A stretch of 64,000 nucleotides of DNA from Syngnathus acus (GCF_901709675.1 NC_051091.1:13488967-13552966), one strand, 5' to 3'; positions 21,731-33,459 are shown, counted from the stretch's first letter. Notes: generated from the sequence alone by a model not told the origin. Translations and numbers: made by a program.

Positions 21731-22990
21731 AGCGTGTTTCCTGAAGGCGCGCGTGCACAAGCAAACCAGTCACATACTGCCATTGAGGCAGGCGATCGAT
21801 TGCAAGCCGCATGTCTAAACATGCTGCTGGCCTTTTTGGACAGCAAAAGTGACACATTTCCGCAGCAGGTGCTTTTGCTGGTTTATTTTTAGACTATTTA
21901 CAGCCCCGTTTTTTTAAAATCCAGAGACGTTCGAGTTGCGTTGTATGGTAGGTCTGATTGTGCCCTTGTTAATCATTTTACAGCTTTGTCTCCGAGACAT
22001 GCAGGGCTCGATTGTCATGGTATTGCAGGGTTTCTGGAAAAATACTAAGTGAATTGGCAAGTTTGCTTTATAAAAAGTTGTTGGCTCAATAGTTGCTTTT
22101 GTACCTTCTGTGTTTTGACCAACATGGCGACACCTGCATTGTCACGATGCGAGCGGCCGTCCCAAGGTTTGTCAGCATCGCTATCGAAATGTTCCTCATC
22201 CATCCATGTTTTCGACAGCGATGACGTGTGCCCAAAAACATTTTGAGGCACTCTGTAAATCTTCGTTTAAGCATTGATTGGATTGTTTCACAGATGAACA
22301 TGCTCAACTTCCTGGAAAAGGACAGCCAACTTCCCAACTTCCATCACTTCCTCTTCAGGTCATTCGGATTTGTAAAATATCAAATTGAAGTTGGTGAAGG
22401 TGAAACGTCTGAGACTAACTGGAATTGTCCGCTTGCCGCAATTCTGCCAAGTTCCTTCACTCGAGTGACAGCTGGTGATGAGAAATAAACTTAAATGCTC
22501 TTTTACTAAATGGCAGAAGATACAATTAACTTTGCCATTGCCAACCCGAATCCCCTTAACCTGGCCGTTCATGCATCTGAATCACTGCACTAACCGGGAC
22601 CGCATTGTACATTTATTATCGTTTGGTGGCGTGATGAGTTTTCTCATGTCAACGGGTGCCTTGGAAGAAACAGTATTCTATTCTGCTTTTCAATTTTTTT
22701 GGCTGCCCCCTTTTTCCCCCATTTTGTACAAGTACAAATGGCAATCATTGCAGTTGAGGTAATCACATGAATTGCTGTTGATAACTTGGAATATAAGGAA
22801 AGAAATCAGAAAAACAAAAGGGTACTTTAACACTTAGTGACAATTATTTTAAACTCCTGAACGAAAGTTTTACGGTTGAGGATTATTTTATTTCCCATGA
22901 ATTTGTACGATTGTAAGACGAGTCCTGGCTCTGCTTGATCACGACAGCCGCCCGTCTCCGCCCCCGATTACGTCGGAGGCGTACATTCCT
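21731..22990. other. manf-rbm15b intergenic, nothing recognised
   Basis: No conserved exon or clear transposon ends were seen in this stretch. It separates the manf polyadenylation signal from the GC-rich rbm15b promoter. Confidence 0.5.
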
Positions 22991-22994
22991 TTGT

Positions 22995-23007
22995 CCAAGA
23001 TGGCGGC
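22995..23007 (+). promoter_or_regulatory. YY1-type site in the rbm15b promoter
   Basis: CCAAGATGGCGGC matches the classic YY1 motif (AAGATGGCGGC) found just downstream of many housekeeping start sites. It lies about 190 bp before the rbm15b ATG in a CpG-rich stretch. Confidence 0.6.
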
Positions 23008-23198
23008 GGCACTGTCGTTACAGCTCACCCGTCGCTGACTGGCGGACATGTTTTGCTTTTCAACCTGCTCTTGGCTTCTTCGTCAAGGGGCAAACGCACG
23101 TCGCCGCGGCGAGGTGCAAGTGACGCTTTAGCCAAAGCTGCTCTACACCGCCGGACATCGAGGATATTGTGAGGGCTCGTTGCCGTCTTCCCGCCGAC

Positions 23199-25487
23199 AT
23201 GAAGCGGCAGGCCACCAGTTCGCCGCCGCCTCCTCCACTGCCGCCGCTCTCGTCGTCGGCCAGGGCGGCCGCCAAGAGGCACCGGGAAAGCGGCCGACGG
23301 GAGGATCTGGCCCCACCACCGCTGGCCCTGCTACTGGCCAACAGCCGTGGCGGACACCGCAGGAGGAGCCGCAGCCGAGAGCGGGACAAGACGGCGGCCG
23401 GGCCGCGGCCTCCCGCCAGGGACTACAAAACGCTGCTCATCAGCAACGTAAGCCCGCAGGTTCCAGACGACGACCTGGAGGATGCCCTCTTCCACGAGTT
23501 CAAGAGGTTCGGCGACGTAAGCGTCAAACTCTCACATACGCCAGAACTTGGCCGCATTGCCTACGTTAACTTCCGGCATGCGGAGGACGCCAAAGAAGCG
23601 CGCCACGCCAAAACGTCGCGGCTACTGCTGGCGGAAAGGCCCCTCAAGATCGAGCCCGTGTACGTGCGCAGGAGGAGCGTCACGCCGCCCGACGTCACCT
23701 ACCTGGCTGCCGTGCGTGCCCACGCCACGCACGCCTCCTACCCGCCCTACCGCCAGAGGTCACTGTCGCCACCCGGACCCTCGCTCAGCCTTCGCGAGTT
23801 ACGCGCACGTACCTATGCCCTGGAGAGCCTAAGCCGCGAGCGCCTGCTGGACTATTATGGGATGCTGGACGACAGGGGGCGTCCCTACGGTCTGGCGCCT
23901 GCCTTACAGCCGCTCCCACTGCATGACGACCTGAAGCCCGAAGACGACCAGCGTGCGACAAGCAACCTTTTCATCGGCAACCTGGACGGTGGCGTCACCG
24001 AGGCTGAGCTGAGGCATGGCTTTGAAAAATACGGGGCCATCGAGGACGTGGTCATCAAGAGGCCCTCGCGAGGCCAGGGCGGCGCCTACGCCTTTGTCAA
24101 ATTTCAGAATTTGGACATGGCCCACCGCGCCAAGGTTGCCATGCAGGGACGCCTGGTGGGCGGCCATCCCGTTAAGATCGGCTATGGGAAAGCCAACCCC
24201 ACCACGCGCCTGTGGGTGGGCGGCCTGGGACCCACCAACTCACTGGCTGCCCTCGCCCGCGAGTTCGACCGCTTTGGGAGCATCCGCAACATCGACTACG
24301 TCAAGGGTGACAGTTTTGCGTACGTACAGTACGAAAGTCTGGATGCGGCACAGGCGGCGTGCACGCAGATGAGGGGCTTCCCTCTGGGCGGGGCTGAGCG
24401 GCGCCTGCGCGTGGACTTCGCCAAGGTGGAAGAGACTACCACCCGCCCATTTGTGCCCGTACAGCTGCTGCCCCACTACGATGCGCCTGGCGACGTCTAT
24501 GGCCGCCACCGCAGCCTAGAGCGCGGAGCCAGGGAGCGTGCGTCCCCCCCCTCACAGAAGGAGCGCGAATTGGCGCCCAGTCCCCCGCGGGGCCTGGACA
24601 GGAGGGCAAGCCTGGCGGTGGCAGCGGACGCCTTCGGAAGGAGCGGCAGAGGGCGGAGTCGCAGCAGGGAGCGCTGGCCAAAGGACCGCGAGGAGAGGCG
24701 GGTTCGGAGGCGAAGCCGCAGTCTGTCGGCTGAGCGCGAGAAGGGACGGGGCCGCGTGCGGGCATCGCCCGACCTTAGCCCGGACCGTGCTCGCATCCGG
24801 GCGCCCGACTCAACCACGGAGCCGCGCGACCACACCCCCGACGCTAGGGAGGCAGAGTCTCCGATCCCACGCCACCGCGGCAGCAAACAGGTCGACAGCC
24901 ATCACCACCGCAGCGGTGAGGCCGCCGTGTCACCGACTGTGCCCTCCGGCGCCCCCCTGCCGTGCCCCGGCTCGCTGTCAGAGTATGCCGCGTCATCACT
25001 GGCTAAGTGTTGGCGTGGCGTGTTTGCGCTGAAGAACAGTAGCTTTCCGGCCCACCTGTATCTGCTGGAAGGCGGCGCCCCCTTCTTCGGTGCCATAATG
25101 CGGCGCAACGGTGAGCCACTCAAGATCGCACAGCGCCTCCGCATGGACCAGAGTCGCCTGGAGGAGGTGGCGAGGCGTGTGAAGGCGGGTCGGCCCGATG
25201 CCTTCGCTGTGCTGCTAGCACTCCAAGGACCCGTGGACCGGCAGGCTGGTGTCCCTGACACGGGGCTCCAGGTGCGCCTGCTGCGCCACTTGGTGGCCTA
25301 TCTGCGCAACAAGGACGCCGCCGGCGTGGTCAGCCTACCCGGCGCCAAGGAGGGCGGCCCGGGCGCCATGTTGTATGCCTTCCCGCCGGGTGACTTCTCA
25401 GTGCAGTACCTCCAGGCTGCCAAGAGGGCGGCGTCGACTCTGGACGAGGAGCACATGGTGGTGGTGGTGGTCAATGACACTAACTGA
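23199..25487 (+). CDS. rbm15b: rbm15b, RNA-binding motif protein 15B (Spen family), single exon
   Basis: An intact 762-residue frame; the first ATG (23199) begins MKRQATSSPPPPP. Order: Pro/Arg-rich N-terminus with RRRSRSRERD; RRM1 at about residues 77-150 (KTLLISNVSP); RRM2 at about 252-325 (SNLFIGNLDGG, with YAFVKF); RRM3 at about 331-405 (TRLWVGGLGP, with FAYVQY); a long Arg/Ser and Pro-rich linker; and a C-terminal SPOC domain at about 590-760 (CWRGVFALKNSSFPAHLYLL). This is the Spen-family architecture. RBM15B is a nuclear protein that recruits the m6A methyltransferase complex to RNA and acts in mRNA export and splicing. Human RBM15B is also intronless but longer (about 890), the difference being in the low-complexity parts. 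It lies beside manf as in human. No polyadenylation signal was identified close by. Confidence 0.95.
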   Translation: MKRQATSSPPPPPLPPLSSSARAAAKRHRESGRREDLAPPPLALLLANSRGGHRRRSRSRERDKTAAGPRPPARDYKTLLISNVSPQVPDDDLEDALFHEFKRFGDVSVKLSHTPELGRIAYVNFRHAEDAKEARHAKTSRLLLAERPLKIEPVYVRRRSVTPPDVTYLAAVRAHATHASYPPYRQRSLSPPGPSLSLRELRARTYALESLSRERLLDYYGMLDDRGRPYGLAPALQPLPLHDDLKPEDDQRATSNLFIGNLDGGVTEAELRHGFEKYGAIEDVVIKRPSRGQGGAYAFVKFQNLDMAHRAKVAMQGRLVGGHPVKIGYGKANPTTRLWVGGLGPTNSLAALAREFDRFGSIRNIDYVKGDSFAYVQYESLDAAQAACTQMRGFPLGGAERRLRVDFAKVEETTTRPFVPVQLLPHYDAPGDVYGRHRSLERGARERASPPSQKERELAPSPPRGLDRRASLAVAADAFGRSGRGRSRSRERWPKDREERRVRRRSRSLSAEREKGRGRVRASPDLSPDRARIRAPDSTTEPRDHTPDAREAESPIPRHRGSKQVDSHHHRSGEAAVSPTVPSGAPLPCPGSLSEYAASSLAKCWRGVFALKNSSFPAHLYLLEGGAPFFGAIMRRNGEPLKIAQRLRMDQSRLEEVARRVKAGRPDAFAVLLALQGPVDRQAGVPDTGLQVRLLRHLVAYLRNKDAAGVVSLPGAKEGGPGAMLYAFPPGDFSVQYLQAAKRAASTLDEEHMVVVVVNDTN

Positions 25488-25862
25488 CCTCAAAACAAAC
25501 TGAAGCTCCGCCCTCCCTAATCAATAATCAGCTAGCATCTTCTCTTGAAACACTACAGAAACATCTTTGAACTTTTCATACTCAATAGCTTTCAAATGCG
25601 ATTTTAGACACAACACAAAGTCAAAATGTGAGCTGGTGAAAACATGTTTCCATGATAACCTTTTTAAAGGACTAATTCTCTTTTTATGTATTTTGTTTTT
25701 ACCAGATGTCATGTTAAAAGAAAATGGTCACCTTCTAAAGCATCCTTCTTTTTGTCTTTCTTTGTTGACAACAGAAGACTTCTAACATTAGCTGTGCGAG
25801 ATCCGTAGTCCATCCACCATTCAGCTGTCCAGCTGTTAAAAGAAAATGGTCCCCCTCTATGG

Positions 25863-26609
25863 CAATGTTTCCCAACCACTGTGCCGCGGCACACTGGCGT
25901 GCCGTGAGAAATGTTCAGCTGTGCCGTGGGAAATTGTCTAATATTAATTGCGGTGCGCATTGTAAAGAGGATCGCTAAACCACTGGTTAGTGAGTGCAAG
26001 GCCGGTCAGCTACTTCCTAATCGCACGTGCATGGCGACTCAGAGAATCTTGAGGTATCATGTTGTCGGTCTGATTGTGCTGCATCGGCACATATTCAGTT
26101 TACGTGTGCTGCTGTGCGCGTTTGCGAACTGACGGAAATCCCTGCATGCAGTTCAACCAAAGAACTTTGATTGTGGGTTTTTCACCAACATAAAGTACAC
26201 AGTCAAGTCGTGACAGCTGTACTGTGATAACCACTCAGCTGCTGCCAGAACAGCAGGGCGTCTTTAAACATGACTTTGTTCTTATTGTCGCAATATTTAT
26301 AGAGCTAGTGTAAAACAGTAAACACAGTCATATTATTTCTTTTTTATTTTAATCACAATAGTTTATTCCTTACACTGTCTAGAACGGTTACTTTTGTTAG
26401 AAAAAAGAAATACAATTTAAAAAATACATTTGTTTTTTTAATTCAATTATTCAGCTCTCTGTCCATCCGTCTGCCCCAATATAGGAAATGACTAATTATA
26501 TAGCAATTTCTCGACGTTTTTCGTTGTGAAATACCTGATTTTAAGATGTGTGCAACACTTTTTCAAATGAAAAGATGTGCCGTGGATGAAAAAAGGTTGG
26601 GAAACACTG
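25863..26609. mobile_element. Non-autonomous hAT element
   Basis: The ends read CAATGTTTCCCAACCACTG and GGTTGGGAAACACTG. An exact 8-bp target duplication, CTCTATGG, lies at 25855-25862 and 26610-26617. The 747-bp interior has the 'gtgccgcggcacac' motif and no transposase frame. Confidence 0.88.
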
Positions 26610-27470
26610 CTCTATGGCATCCTTTTTTGACAACAGAAGACTTCTAACATTAGCCGTGCCAGATTGGTTGTCCATCCACCATTCAGCTGTTCCCTGAACC
26701 TAAATATTCAGCATTAGCCACGTGCTAACAATACAAACAATCATCACATGTTCTATTTGCACATGCTAATCCATATGTGGCATTAGCAATGCAAACGAAT
26801 AAACAACATGGTTGACCACCCTTATCCACAGGCTAATCCAAAAGTGATGGCATTATACAGAGTCCGGCGAAACGATCTGACACATTTGTAGGTTTAATAA
26901 AATGCAAATAAATTACAGAAACTAAAAAGTTTTAATTTTGTTTTCGAAAAGTACATATAATGCCATTTTGTTTCGTTTCATTTTCGAATAATGTTATTTT
27001 GTTTCGTTTCAGTTGCTAACATGAATTGTACCGGTGAGCATCGCGCTTTCATTGGGGAAACGTTTATCAAGAATCTGTAACTGCAACACAACAAGCGTTC
27101 CGTTTGCGCTTCAGACTTGGTAGACATGATCCCGTACCTGCTCGAAACACGATCTTGTTATGGGTTACTAACTTCAGAGTCAGTGGATCAGCATTGAAAC
27201 GAAAATCAATCGGCCGACCTCGCACCGCCAGAGCTCCAGAAAACGTGGCAGCGGTAAGACCAAAATAACGTAGTGTGGGACCCATGATGGTTTTTGGGAC
27301 ATTTGAATGGATATTCATACTCACCCGCCATGTTAATTATTTTTTTTAAATTACTCTGTGAATATGTTTCTGAACACATTATATGCCGTTATATGCAAAT
27401 AGTGCTGTATGGTATCGGTGGCGAAGATTTGGGGATTTCAATAAGGCACCTGGGTCAACTACGGGGTTCC

Positions 27471-27784
27471 TCAGTACCCGGAAGTAGTTGACAGAAAGCG
27501 GGAGTTTCGCCGGGTCTTGACTGTAACCGCCGCTGTTGTGTGTGTTTCAGGTGAGTAAAGCTGTTGAAAAGATGATCAGAACTTGCAATACTGCTGGTAG
27601 TCTCAGCTAATTATTGATTGAGAATATGATACATACGGTTACGGTTGTACAATGTATAATTTTGCGTATAACATGGACAGTGTGTGATGTTTATAACTTA
27701 TTCTCAGTACCCAGAAGTAGTTGACTGAAAGCGGGAGTTTCGCCGGGTCTTGACTGTAACTGCCGCTGTTGTATGTGTTTCAGT
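27471..27784. repeat. 80-bp direct repeat pair
   Basis: A block beginning CAGTACCC(G/A)GAAGTAGTTGA and ending TGTGTTTCAG occurs at 27471-27550 and 27705-27784 with only a few differences. Confidence 0.8.
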
Positions 27785-27887
27785 AAATTTATTATTTTAA
27801 CAACAAACCCCGCATGCGTGGAGTGATTCGCGTCCATGCATGCGACAATTATTCGAAAATGAAATGAAACAAAACAAAATGGCATTA

Positions 27888-27926
27888 TACAGTATCTCAC
27901 AAAAGTGAGTACACCCCTCTCATTTC
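27888..27926. mobile_element. Tc1 terminal-repeat fragment at the right-arm edge
   Basis: TACAGTATCTCACAAAAGTG, then AGTACACCCCTC, is the end of a fish Tc1 family. It is cut after about 36 bases, where the duplicated arm begins, so it marks a rearrangement junction. Confidence 0.65.
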
Positions 27927-28093
27927 TGCTTAATTTTGAGAGCTACTTCTTGGGTACCGATTAAGGCAAAGGGCTACCAGTTTGAGACACACTTCTGAAA
28001 TAGCCAATTTGCTCAATTTGGCTTTCACTATGTGTTATTATTATCATTTCCAGTTCACATGTAAGTGTGATTTTAACAAGAATAGCAAAAATA

Positions 28094-30260
28094 CAGTCAA
28101 ACCTTGGTTTTTGACCACAATCCGTTCCAGAAGGCGGTTCGAGAAGCGAATCGGTCGAATTCCGAATCCATTTTTCCCATTACAAATAATGGAAATGTTT
28201 TAAATCCGTTTCAAGAAAAAAACCCCGCCTTTTTTAAGCATGTTTTCATTTGCGCATATTTGTCCGATCGCACAACTGCAGCGCACCGCCGAACGCGCAA
28301 CCGCAATGCGTCGCCCACCGCGCAACTGCATCACGCTGGTCGCATTATTGTGACAGAGCCGTCGCAGAAATTGAGAAAATATCTTTAAAGTCCTGATGTA
28401 CTTTCCAAAATTTAAGTGGACCTAAGTGCGCAGGGAGCTTAATTTTGTCCGATCGCGCAACTGCAGCGCACCGCCGAATGCGCAACAGTAGCGCGTCGCC
28501 GACCGCGCAACTGCACCGCGCTGGTCGCATTATTGTGACAGAGCCGTCGCTAAAATTGAGAAAATATTTTTAAAGTCCTGATATACGTTCCAAAATTTAA
28601 GTGGACCTCAGTGCGCAGGGAGCTTAATTTGGTCCGATCACGCAACCGCAGCGCGCCGGGCGCTCACTGTCCCATTGCTTTAAGAGCGTCTTTGTGTTTT
28701 AGGATGGCTTTACTGCTCCCACTTACTTTCTTTGGAGGCATGATTAGGGGTTAATACAGGGGTGGGCAAACTACGGCCCGCGGGCCACATCCGGCCCACG
28801 GGACCGTTTAATCCGGCCCGCCAACCCTGAATTAATTGTATTATTAAACTTTTTTTTTGGTCATTTTGCCTGCAATGACTGCGTTTCCCCAGTAGATGGG
28901 GAACCGCTCGCCTGCGCATTTACTACCGGAAGCCGTGTCAGAAAGCTCGGTGCACACTCACAAGTGCGTGTACGTACGTACTCAGTAGTACGGACATGGC
29001 GCACTCGCGCTCTATTTGTATCAGTCCCGAATTTAGAGCGTGGGCTGTGACGACAGCATTCTTGTAATTCGCTCGCTGGGCTTTCAGATACAGTTTTACG
29101 CTAAAGCCACCCACAAACCTTCCCCTGGAATCCTTCCATTAAAATGAGTGGCCCGAAGAAAAGAAGTGAGTGCCGAATGTTAAAAGAGTGGCCAATTTGG
29201 CTCGACGTACGCAACGTGACGTTCAGCCACATCAACCCGTCACAGATCGAGGTAAACGGATCTCTCCTAAGAATTGCCACAACAAATTTTACTCCAGACT
29301 ATGATGCACTAGCAAAAAAGGGAGACCAACAACACTGTTCCCACTGAAAATGAAGGGGAGGCTCTCAAGTTTGTTGTAAAAAAAATGCATTTTGAATATG
29401 ATTTGTACACATAGCAGGGATTGAAACTAGCGACCATTCTCATTTTCAAACAATGCAGGATGCTCAAGGACATTGATGCACCCACCACCTGTTTGCGACT
29501 AATCTTAACCTGTAAAGTTCTTAAGGCTTACTTTAAGGAAGTGTTTCCCGTTTCCTCACCTCTGTTACCAGGTGTTTGTGAGTTAAAACTCTGCTCTGAT
29601 GTTCAGATACCCCTCACCGTGTTGCCGTTTTGATGACTTTATTTGGATGTATGCTTTCACCGATTCTTCAAGATGATATATTTGGTCAGAATGTTTGCTG
29701 TGATCTCATAAGATAAACATTTTTCATTAATCTGACCTGCAGGCACTGAAGTGATGGAGACTGTTATTCATAATAATAGTGTCGTATTTTATGAGAATCA
29801 CTGATAGCAGTTTTTTAGTGATTTTTTTTTTTAATGTTGTTAATAAATGCATTTGTTTTCAAAAAACTTGTTTGGAATATCCATGCTTTACTACCTACTA
29901 AAGGCCAAAATCTTTTATGCAATGACCTTTACAGGTCGCTTATATTACTTCACACAAACACTACGTCCATCTGCTCCTGGTTCGGCCCTCCGGTCGAAAT
30001 TTAGAACCCAGTTCGGCCCGCGAGTCAAAAGGTTTGCCCACCCCTGGGTTAATACAATCCTCAAAGTAACGAAAATACAATAACAACGGAGTCAGTCGGC
30101 ATCCGGGCCGTGCGGTCGGTTTTCTCGGGTCCTCCCGGCTCAGCTCGCGAGGTTCGAACTCCGAATTTTGTTCAACAACCGAAGCAAAAAAATCTTGAAT
30201 TTTTAAATTAGAACTCCGATTTGTTCGAGAACCAGGACATTCGAAACCTAGGTTTGACTG
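28094..30260. mobile_element. Tigger-like element, right-arm copy
   Basis: Inverted counterpart of 11355-12540, with ends CAGTCAAACCTTGGTTTTTG and GGTTTGACTG. It is split by the hAT element at 28757-30046. The tandem units are visible at about 28240-28650. Confidence 0.7.
28757..30046 (+). mobile_element. hAT element, internal-deletion derivative
   Basis: The terminal repeats CAGGGGTGGGCAAACTACGG and GTTTGCCCACCCCTG have an exact 8-bp target duplication, GGTTAATA (28749-28756 and 30047-30054). The left arm keeps the empty site, so the insertion came after the duplication. The interior frame at 29144-29344 begins MSGPKKRSECR, like the start of a hAT/GTF2I-type transposase, and quickly runs into what looks like a transposase C-terminus (SLLRIATTNFTPDYDALAKK). 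The catalytic middle is missing. Confidence 0.88.
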
Positions 30261-31203
30261 TAAAATAAATAGATGCAGCTCACTGACAAGTGCCGCTACT
30301 TGAGCTAATTTTAGAACAGTCCTGCGGGCGACTCATGCGGTCCTCACGGGCGACCTGGTGCCCGCGGGCACCGTGTTGGTGACCCCTGCTTTAGATGAAT
30401 AAAACGGCTTTGAACAGAGACCTTACGGAGGCAACGAAAAAAAGGTTCTCCAGCCTTATGGCAGGAGGTGCTAGTGATCCCGGGACGCTTCATGCGCCCA
30501 CCTGTAGAATAAGTGATCTCCAGTTCAAATTTACAGTGAACAACTGAGGAGCAGTCGTCCATTTATTTCGTTTTACATTCCTTTCGTTTTTCTTTTTTTT
30601 TTCCTCATTTTTACATTTCGTTTACAATGGAGGATTACATATCCAAACGATTTTCAACTATGGATTTTCGGTCAAAGCAGGAGGTCATCAGTAAAGGAAG
30701 ACCAACTCCGGAGTTAAAAGGTTTGATTCGGACAACGGGACTTCGGAGCATGTATTTTCAAACGGAGTGGTACGCACGATCGAAAACAAGTTTTTGATTC
30801 CATGTGCTTTATTGAGTGCTTTTATGTGCTGATATGAGATTTTAATTAAAATACCGTAATTTTCGGACTATAAGTCGCGGTTTTTTTCATAGTTTGGGTG
30901 GGGGGGCGACTTATAATAAGGAGCGACTTATATATGTTTTTTTTCAAAAATATTCCCCCAAAAAAAAGTGAAACCGCGATAAACGAACCGCGATGTAGCA
31001 AGGGATTACTGTAATTTGAATTTCAAGTGACGTCAGCAGCGCGGCGTGGCGCGGCGGTTGTTTACATAAAGGACAAAGATTGATCACGGGATGACGAAGG
31101 GCCCCACGTACTACCGGCATCATTAGCGGCTTTGTTTCTAAGTGACACGGCGGACGAAGAGTTTGAAGGATTTGGAGTCACACAGAAGGTTTGAAAAACT
31201 ATT

Positions 31204-31510
31204 ATGGCTTTTACCCACGCCCGGTCCTACTCCAAGGAGCTCTCTTTCACCTCCGTGGATTGAAGTCGGGGGCCGGCGCTCGGCCGGGTGGCTGTCCAGG
31301 GACGGTGGATGGGGCTCGGACATGGCTTTTACGCACGCCCGGTCCTACTCTCGGGAGCTCTCTTTCACCTCCGTGGATGGAAGTCGAGGGCCGGCGCTCG
31401 GCCGGGTGGCTGTCCGGGGACGGTGGATGGGGCTCGGTCATGGCTTTTACGCACGCCCGGTCCTATTCTATGGATCTCTCTTCCACTTCCGTGGCTGGAA
31501 GTCCACGCCG
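31204..31510. repeat. 118-bp minisatellite, about 2.6 units
   Basis: Units start ATGGCTTTTAC(C/G)CACGCCCGG at 31204, 31322 and 31440, an exact 118-bp period. Units are GC-rich and close to identical. The period is not a multiple of three, so the overlapping open frames are not one repeated protein. Confidence 0.9.
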
Positions 31511-31633
31511 CCACACGCCTGGAAGTTTGTTTTGTTAAATAAAGAGCCGTTTACCAAACCCACGTCTTTCCTTGTTCTTTGTTAAGGCTACAATATAGTT
31601 ATATACTAGATCTGTGGAATTAAAGTTAAGTTG

Positions 31634-31931
31634 AAGTCCCAATGATCGTCACACACACATCTGGGTGTGGTGAAATTTGTCCTCTGCATTTAACCCATCC
31701 CCATGTGATTTTGATCCATCCCCTGGGGGAGAGGGGAGCAGTGAGCAGCAGCGGTGCCGCGCTCGGGAATCATTTGGTGATCTAAACCCCCAATTCCAAC
31801 CCTTAATGCTGAGTGCCAAGCAGGGAGGCAATGGGTCCCATTTTTATAGTCTTTGGTATGACCCGGCCGGGGTTTGAACCCACAACCTTCCAGTCTCAGG
31901 GCGGACACTCTACCACTAGGCCACTGAGCTG
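31634..31931 (-). mobile_element. tRNA-derived SINE (same family as at 11943)
   Basis: Reverse complement of the 11943-12240 copy, with complete head (tagtggcctagtggtagag in sense). It is inside the TA element, so it is younger than both that element and the duplication. Confidence 0.8.
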
Positions 31932-32819
31932 TTAACGACGAGGCTGACGTCAGGGCTCACGCGCGGCGTTGTTGACAAAGGACGAGGAATTTGATCGATG
32001 GATTTAATGATTTAGAGTGCACAGATGGTTTGATAATATTATTGCTTATATAATAGTTATTTGATTTCTAATTTATATATCGTTATATGGGCCTGTGGAA
32101 TATTTTGAAGTGCAAGCGCCGTCAGTGGCGCGCACACATTGTTGACAAAGGACGATCGATGGATTTAATGAATTAGAGTGACACAGATGGTTTTATAAAC
32201 GTGTTATTTATGTAATAGTTTTTTTTAAATAACTCTGAATGTTACGTCAGGGCCGTTCTCAGCTCTTCGTTTGTGTTTATGTCACGTTAGCATACCTATC
32301 GTTTAGCCTGTTGTTGCTCGTTCATGACTATTCTTGGTGTTGGATTTTGTCGAATAAATTGCCCCCCAAAATGCGACTTATACTCCGGAGCGACTTACAT
32401 ATGTTTTTTTTCACTTTTTGGGGCATTTTATGGCTGATGCGACTTGTACTCCGGAGCGATTTATAGTCCGAAAATTACGGTAGTTCAAATTAAATAATGA
32501 ATAAGCCACTCTAGAGCAGCGTTCCCCTACCTTTTTTGTGACACGGTTAGGTGGTGGACAAATTTTACGCGGGGGAGGGGGGGGGGTACGTCACTGCCTC
32601 CCCAGTCATGAACCTCACCGCACGTCACTGCTACTTTGGCACATCACCGGCTATACTCCGTCGCGAGCTTGACGCTACGCATGAATTTGCCATGATTTAT
32701 AGCAAATTTTTGATTTATGATTAGGAGACATACTGGACTACACTACTTGTTTTTTTCATTACTAACGCGCCGAGACAAACAAGAAATGTCAGAGCAAAGG
32801 AGAAACGGGGTGCAATGGG

Positions 32820-33014
32820 GGATTGGCTGGGGGCGTCGGTTCGGAATTTGAAAATTGGTTTGTAAGTAGATGCAAAAAAAAACGCGAGGCTCTGGTTGTT
32901 ATCTCGAAAACTTTGGAAGTATAGACCTTCGTAAGTAGTGGTACAACTGTATATACAACCATGTGCGCCAACTAAAATAAAATAAATAATAACTAAATGA
33001 AAATAAAAATATAT
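32820..33014. mobile_element. About 195-bp insertion in the right arm
   Basis: Absent from the left arm between the blocks at about 10410 and 10425. It has an AT-rich tail and a 'acttccaaagttttcgagataac' reversed motif like Tigger-type MITE ends. Exact ends cannot be fixed. Confidence 0.5.
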
Positions 33015-33459
33015 GCACAAAGTCTTTGTAACGACACCCAATATCGCAAAGGTCAAGAAGTGCGAGCAAAGTCAATGCGCCTGAGCGTTGCTGGATCGCA
33101 GGTCGGATTGAGCGGAGAGGGCGTGACCAAAAGGTTGACATGACAGAATTACGGGAAATGAAGGCGGTGACGTTAGCAGCTTGTTGGCCGCTCATTGGCG
33201 GAGAGCCGCGAGGGCACAAGCTATACGCGAGGCATCAGACGACAGAGTCGGTAAAAGTCGCCCGCCAAAGTTGACAGAGGACAACAACAACAAGAACAAG
33301 AAGAATAACGAGACCAAGAAGAATAACAACAAGAAAAAAGAGAACAACAAGAACAAGCGTTCCCTTTGGACAAAGTTGAAGCCTGAGACTCTGAGTCGAG
33401 GTCCCGCAACCGTTGCTTCCTTTTTGTCTCGCCGTTGAGAAAATTGAAAGGCATCCTAA

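Larger units (their letters stand above)
25488..27926. other. Repeat-rich intergenic region downstream of rbm15b
   Basis: Contains the rbm15b 3' flank, a hAT element (25863-26609), a locally duplicated ATG/Pro-rich stretch around 25720-25850 and 26620-26690, an 80-bp direct repeat (27471 and 27705), an inverted 'aaatggcattatac' motif (26960 and 27880) that suggests another decayed element, and a Tc1 terminal fragment at 27888-27926. No gene was recognised. Confidence 0.6.
30854..32480. mobile_element. TA-flanked inverted-repeat element with minisatellite and SINE inside
   Basis: The ends CCGTAATTTTCGGACTATAA and the inverted equivalent are flanked by TA at 30852-30853 and 32481-32482. The left arm has the empty site. 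Secondary inner copies of the end motif lie near 32370-32480. The 1.6-kb size comes from internal tandem repeats and a SINE. Confidence 0.88.

Noticed and set aside
24240-24886. Long antisense and out-of-frame open frames inside rbm15b
   Set aside because: Shadows of a GC-rich real gene; no conserved motifs, while the main frame carries three RRMs and a SPOC domain.
31142-31585. 147-codon frame over the 118-bp minisatellite
   Set aside because: The unit length is not a multiple of three, so each unit is read in a different frame; this argues against a repeat protein.
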